A stretch of 64,000 nt of DNA from Lates calcarifer (Eukaryota > Chordata > Actinopteri > Centropomidae): assembly GCF_001640805.2 (NCBI RefSeq), contig NC_066838.1, positions 20,352,743-20,416,742 of the forward strand, given 5' to 3'. The notes under the pieces are model-generated. The model searched no databases. It worked only from the letters and a program-made list of their open reading frames with translations, and was not told where the DNA came from. The position numbers and the translations under genes are program-made. Below, one piece after another: positions 62,201 through 64,000 of this stretch (the first letter of the stretch is position 1; each line of letters begins with the position of its first letter).

Positions 62201-63389
62201 AGGTCACAGATATAAAAGACTTAGTGAATATAAAATACATTTTCAAAATGGACAGTTTAAGAAGTGATTTTGCACCTTTAAGATTATATATGTAGTACAT
62301 AGCAGAACTTACAGGCCTTAACACACATATCATCAGCACACGTGGTCTCTTTACTATTTCTGTTCACTGTGTGCCCATGGGGAAACAAAATGAGATTTTC
62401 ATCTCATCAACTTGAAGGAGCTAATTGCCTGGATCCTCTGATGGATTCACATCAACACTTACATTCAGATGTCATTTTTTTCTCACCTCATTTACCGAGA
62501 CACCTGATTAGCAATATAGCAGACCACTAAACTATCCACAGCCTAGTCTGTTATGATCTAATGTATGTTTATTACTCTCCTTGGCTTAGCTGGTGGGTGA
62601 AGTGCAACCTCCCGCTGAGCCTGTGGAACAGGTGGAGGAAGAAACGGCTCCCACAGCTCAAGAGGAGGCAGCTGCAGCAACTGAAGAGGAAGGAGAGGAA
62701 GCACTTGCTATAAATGTAGAAAAGGAGGCAGAGGCAGATGAGCAAGGAGAGACAGCTGTACAAGATGAAGCGCCTGTCAAGGAGGAGGAGGTCTCTGTGA
62801 CAGAAGAAACTGTTCCTGCAGAGGAGGTGGAGGTGGCAGAGGAGGAGAAGGAGACAGAGCAAGATGACTCAGTTACCTTACCAGAAAAGGAGGAAGTGGA
62901 GACTACACAAACAGAAGAGGAGGAACAAAGTGTAGAAGAGGAGATGCCTGAGGAGGAGACCCAGAAAGCAGATGATGATGATGAGGAGGAGGAGGAGGAG
63001 GAGGAATCTGAAGGAGAGGAAGTTCAGGAAGAGGCATCGGTTGAGGAGGAGAGCCACAAAGCAGAAGAAGAGGAGGAGGTATCTGAAGGAGAGGAGGCAG
63101 CACAGGAGGAAGACCAAAAGGCAGAAGGGGAGATGGCATCGGAAGGAGAGGAAGGACTGGAGGAGGAGAAGGAGACACTTAATGTAGAGGAGGAACTAGC
63201 AGAGGAGGAAGAACAGCAGGATGTAGGAGCTGAAGAGGAGGCAGATGAGGGAGAGGAGCCATTAGAAAATGATGATTTACCAGAGGACGAATGTAAGTAA
63301 CAGATTTCTAAACACCACTGCTTTGGATAAAAATGTAATCAAAAATGATCATACTCCACCTAATATTTTCTCTTTTCTGTTTTACAGAG
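58950..63389 (+). CDS. single-pass membrane protein with coiled coil and Glu-rich tail (543 aa, 4 exons plus split stop)
   Basis: Exons at 58,950-59,228, 60,608-61,092, 61,623-61,785 and 62,590-63,292, plus two bases at 63,388-63,389, give 1,632 coding bases. Layout: basic N-terminus (1-34), membrane segment (about 35-57), long coiled coil (about 60-310) with regular Leu and Gln/Glu-rich helix, and a highly acidic tail (about 315-543). No enzyme motif, KDEL or signal peptide was seen. The design recalls ER-shaping or ER-scaffold proteins such as CKAP4 or IKBIP, and the acidic tail recalls junctate/aspartyl-hydroxylase or triadin-type reticulum proteins, but I could not match it to any of them. 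Role and location are therefore inference. Confidence 0.8.
59229..60607 (+). other. intron 1 of the membrane coiled-coil gene
   Basis: About 1.4 kb with no exon recognised and no repeat of note. Confidence 0.65.
60608..61092 (+). CDS. membrane coiled-coil protein, exon 2
   Basis: Residues 94-255, starting HISENLETRLSTLEESYALA. Almost pure coiled coil with Leu, Glu, Gln and Ala in heptad-like spacing. GC-rich third positions set this exon apart from the AT-rich introns and support real coding. Acceptor CACAACAG, donor GTAGGC, ends in phase 2. Confidence 0.88.
61623..61785 (+). CDS. membrane coiled-coil protein, exon 3
   Basis: Residues 255-309, continuing the coiled coil: RELLENEQSQQLQQAGVEEQ through AQLENIQTQVTQ. 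Acceptor GTCTTCCAG, donor GTAACC, ends in phase 0. An alternative donor nine bases earlier (CAG/GTTACC) would also keep the frame. Confidence 0.85.
61786..62589 (+). other. intron 3 of the membrane coiled-coil gene
   Basis: About 0.8 kb, AT-rich, nothing recognised. Confidence 0.65.
62590..63292 (+). CDS. membrane coiled-coil protein, exon 4 (Glu-rich tail)
   Basis: Residues 310-543, starting LVGEVQPPAEPVEQVEEE. Glu dominates, with Ala, Asp and Lys, in irregular repeats such as EGEEVQEEASVEEES and KAEEEEEVSEGEE. Such tails bind calcium weakly in known reticulum proteins, and this one could do the same if lumenal. Acceptor GGCTTAG, donor GTAAGT, ends after the T of the stop codon. Basic or Leu/Pro-rich open frames on the other registers are shadows. 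Confidence 0.85.
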
Positions 63390-64000
63390 TTTCTTTTCAC
63401 ACCAGACACACACAACCAAGGAGAATGAGAACTTCCTTAGTTTAATGTCACTGTCTACAACACAACAAATGCTGTAGGAAGACGTTATTGATTGCTGTTT
63501 TTTAGGTGCAGTGTTCATTACGCAGTTGCTCTTTGAAAGGCAGACCTAACCAGAAGAATTCAATCACTATGCTGGAGTTGGAGCTGAAACGCGTATCTCG
63601 AAATATGAGATGGCTGTTTGAAAATGAGTATTTCAGGTAGTATTTCACCTGTCAATAATAACCTCAAAAGCCTTAATCCATAAAAGTATAAATGTGTTTC
63701 TACAGAGCATTTTCCACTTTTCATAACTTGCACTTTTTCTTTGTCAAGGTTAGGTTCTGTACTAAACTGGAAAACTAAAAGCCAATGACATAACAAGAAG
63801 CTAATGCATAAACTGTTTATCAGTGCACTTGAAGCCATAAGCAATGCCTGTCTTGGTGACATTAAAATATCTTTCTTGCTGTCACTGCCTGGAATGTATC
63901 ATGAGACAATATTTGAAAAGATAAAACAGAGTGAGTTGTTGTATCCCTGGTGTTTACACGGGCAAAACAGCCAACTAAAGAGCTAGAAAAAAAGGAAAAG
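63388..64000 (+). other. membrane coiled-coil gene, last exon and 3' UTR (runs off the window)
   Basis: After acceptor GTTTTACAG (63,379-63,387) the first two bases AG complete a TAG stop with the T of exon 4. The rest is 3' UTR, with an ATTAAA at 63,861-63,866 as a possible polyadenylation signal. The end may lie beyond the window. Confidence 0.55.

Noticed and set aside
62572..63187. Leu/Cys-rich, Pro-rich and Arg-rich open frames in the Glu-rich exon
   Set aside because: They are shadows of a GAG/GAA-rich coding exon in other frames and on the other strand.
58950..63389. Naming the second gene ckap4, ikbip or asph
   Set aside because: The layout is similar, but I could not match specific sequence blocks to any of the three, so no symbol is given.

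Overview
The window looks like genomic DNA from a ray-finned (teleost) fish. It is AT-rich, has split genes with GT-AG introns, and carries transposon debris common in teleosts: an L2/Maui-type LINE 3' tail, an L1/Tx1-type LINE fragment, hAT transposase relics and a fold-back repeat. No bacterial or viral gene was seen, and no tRNA or rRNA gene was recognised.

Positions 1 to about 38,100 are gene-poor. The first 240 bases look like the end of a 3' UTR with a polyadenylation signal. After that I found no convincing exon. The stretch holds simple repeats, decayed transposons, two families of local duplications, and several blocks that look like regulatory DNA because they carry homeodomain, POU or nuclear-receptor-like motifs. 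The regulatory calls rest on appearance only.

Positions about 38,200 to 57,300 hold one complete plus-strand gene, igfn1 (immunoglobulin-like and fibronectin type III domain containing 1), a striated-muscle protein. I could place 24 coding exons. Their phases agree at every junction, and together they give 4,335 coding bases, or 1,444 residues plus stop. Domain order is Ig, an IGFN1-specific segment, Ig, a charged linker, then Ig-Ig-Fn3-Fn3-Fn3-Ig-Fn3-Ig. This is a short form without the giant repetitive middle exon of mammalian IGFN1. Intron 6 carries what looks like a dead copy of an expected exon. Intron 16 carries a minus-strand, frameshifted, protein-like relic next to a CpG-rich promoter-like block.

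Positions about 58,440 to 64,000 hold a second plus-strand gene. It encodes a 543-residue single-pass membrane protein with a short basic N-terminus, one membrane segment, a long coiled coil and a very acidic Glu-rich tail. I could not name it with confidence. Its last splice junction builds the stop codon from both exons. The two genes point the same way, about 1.1 kb apart, and nothing in the sequence links their functions directly.
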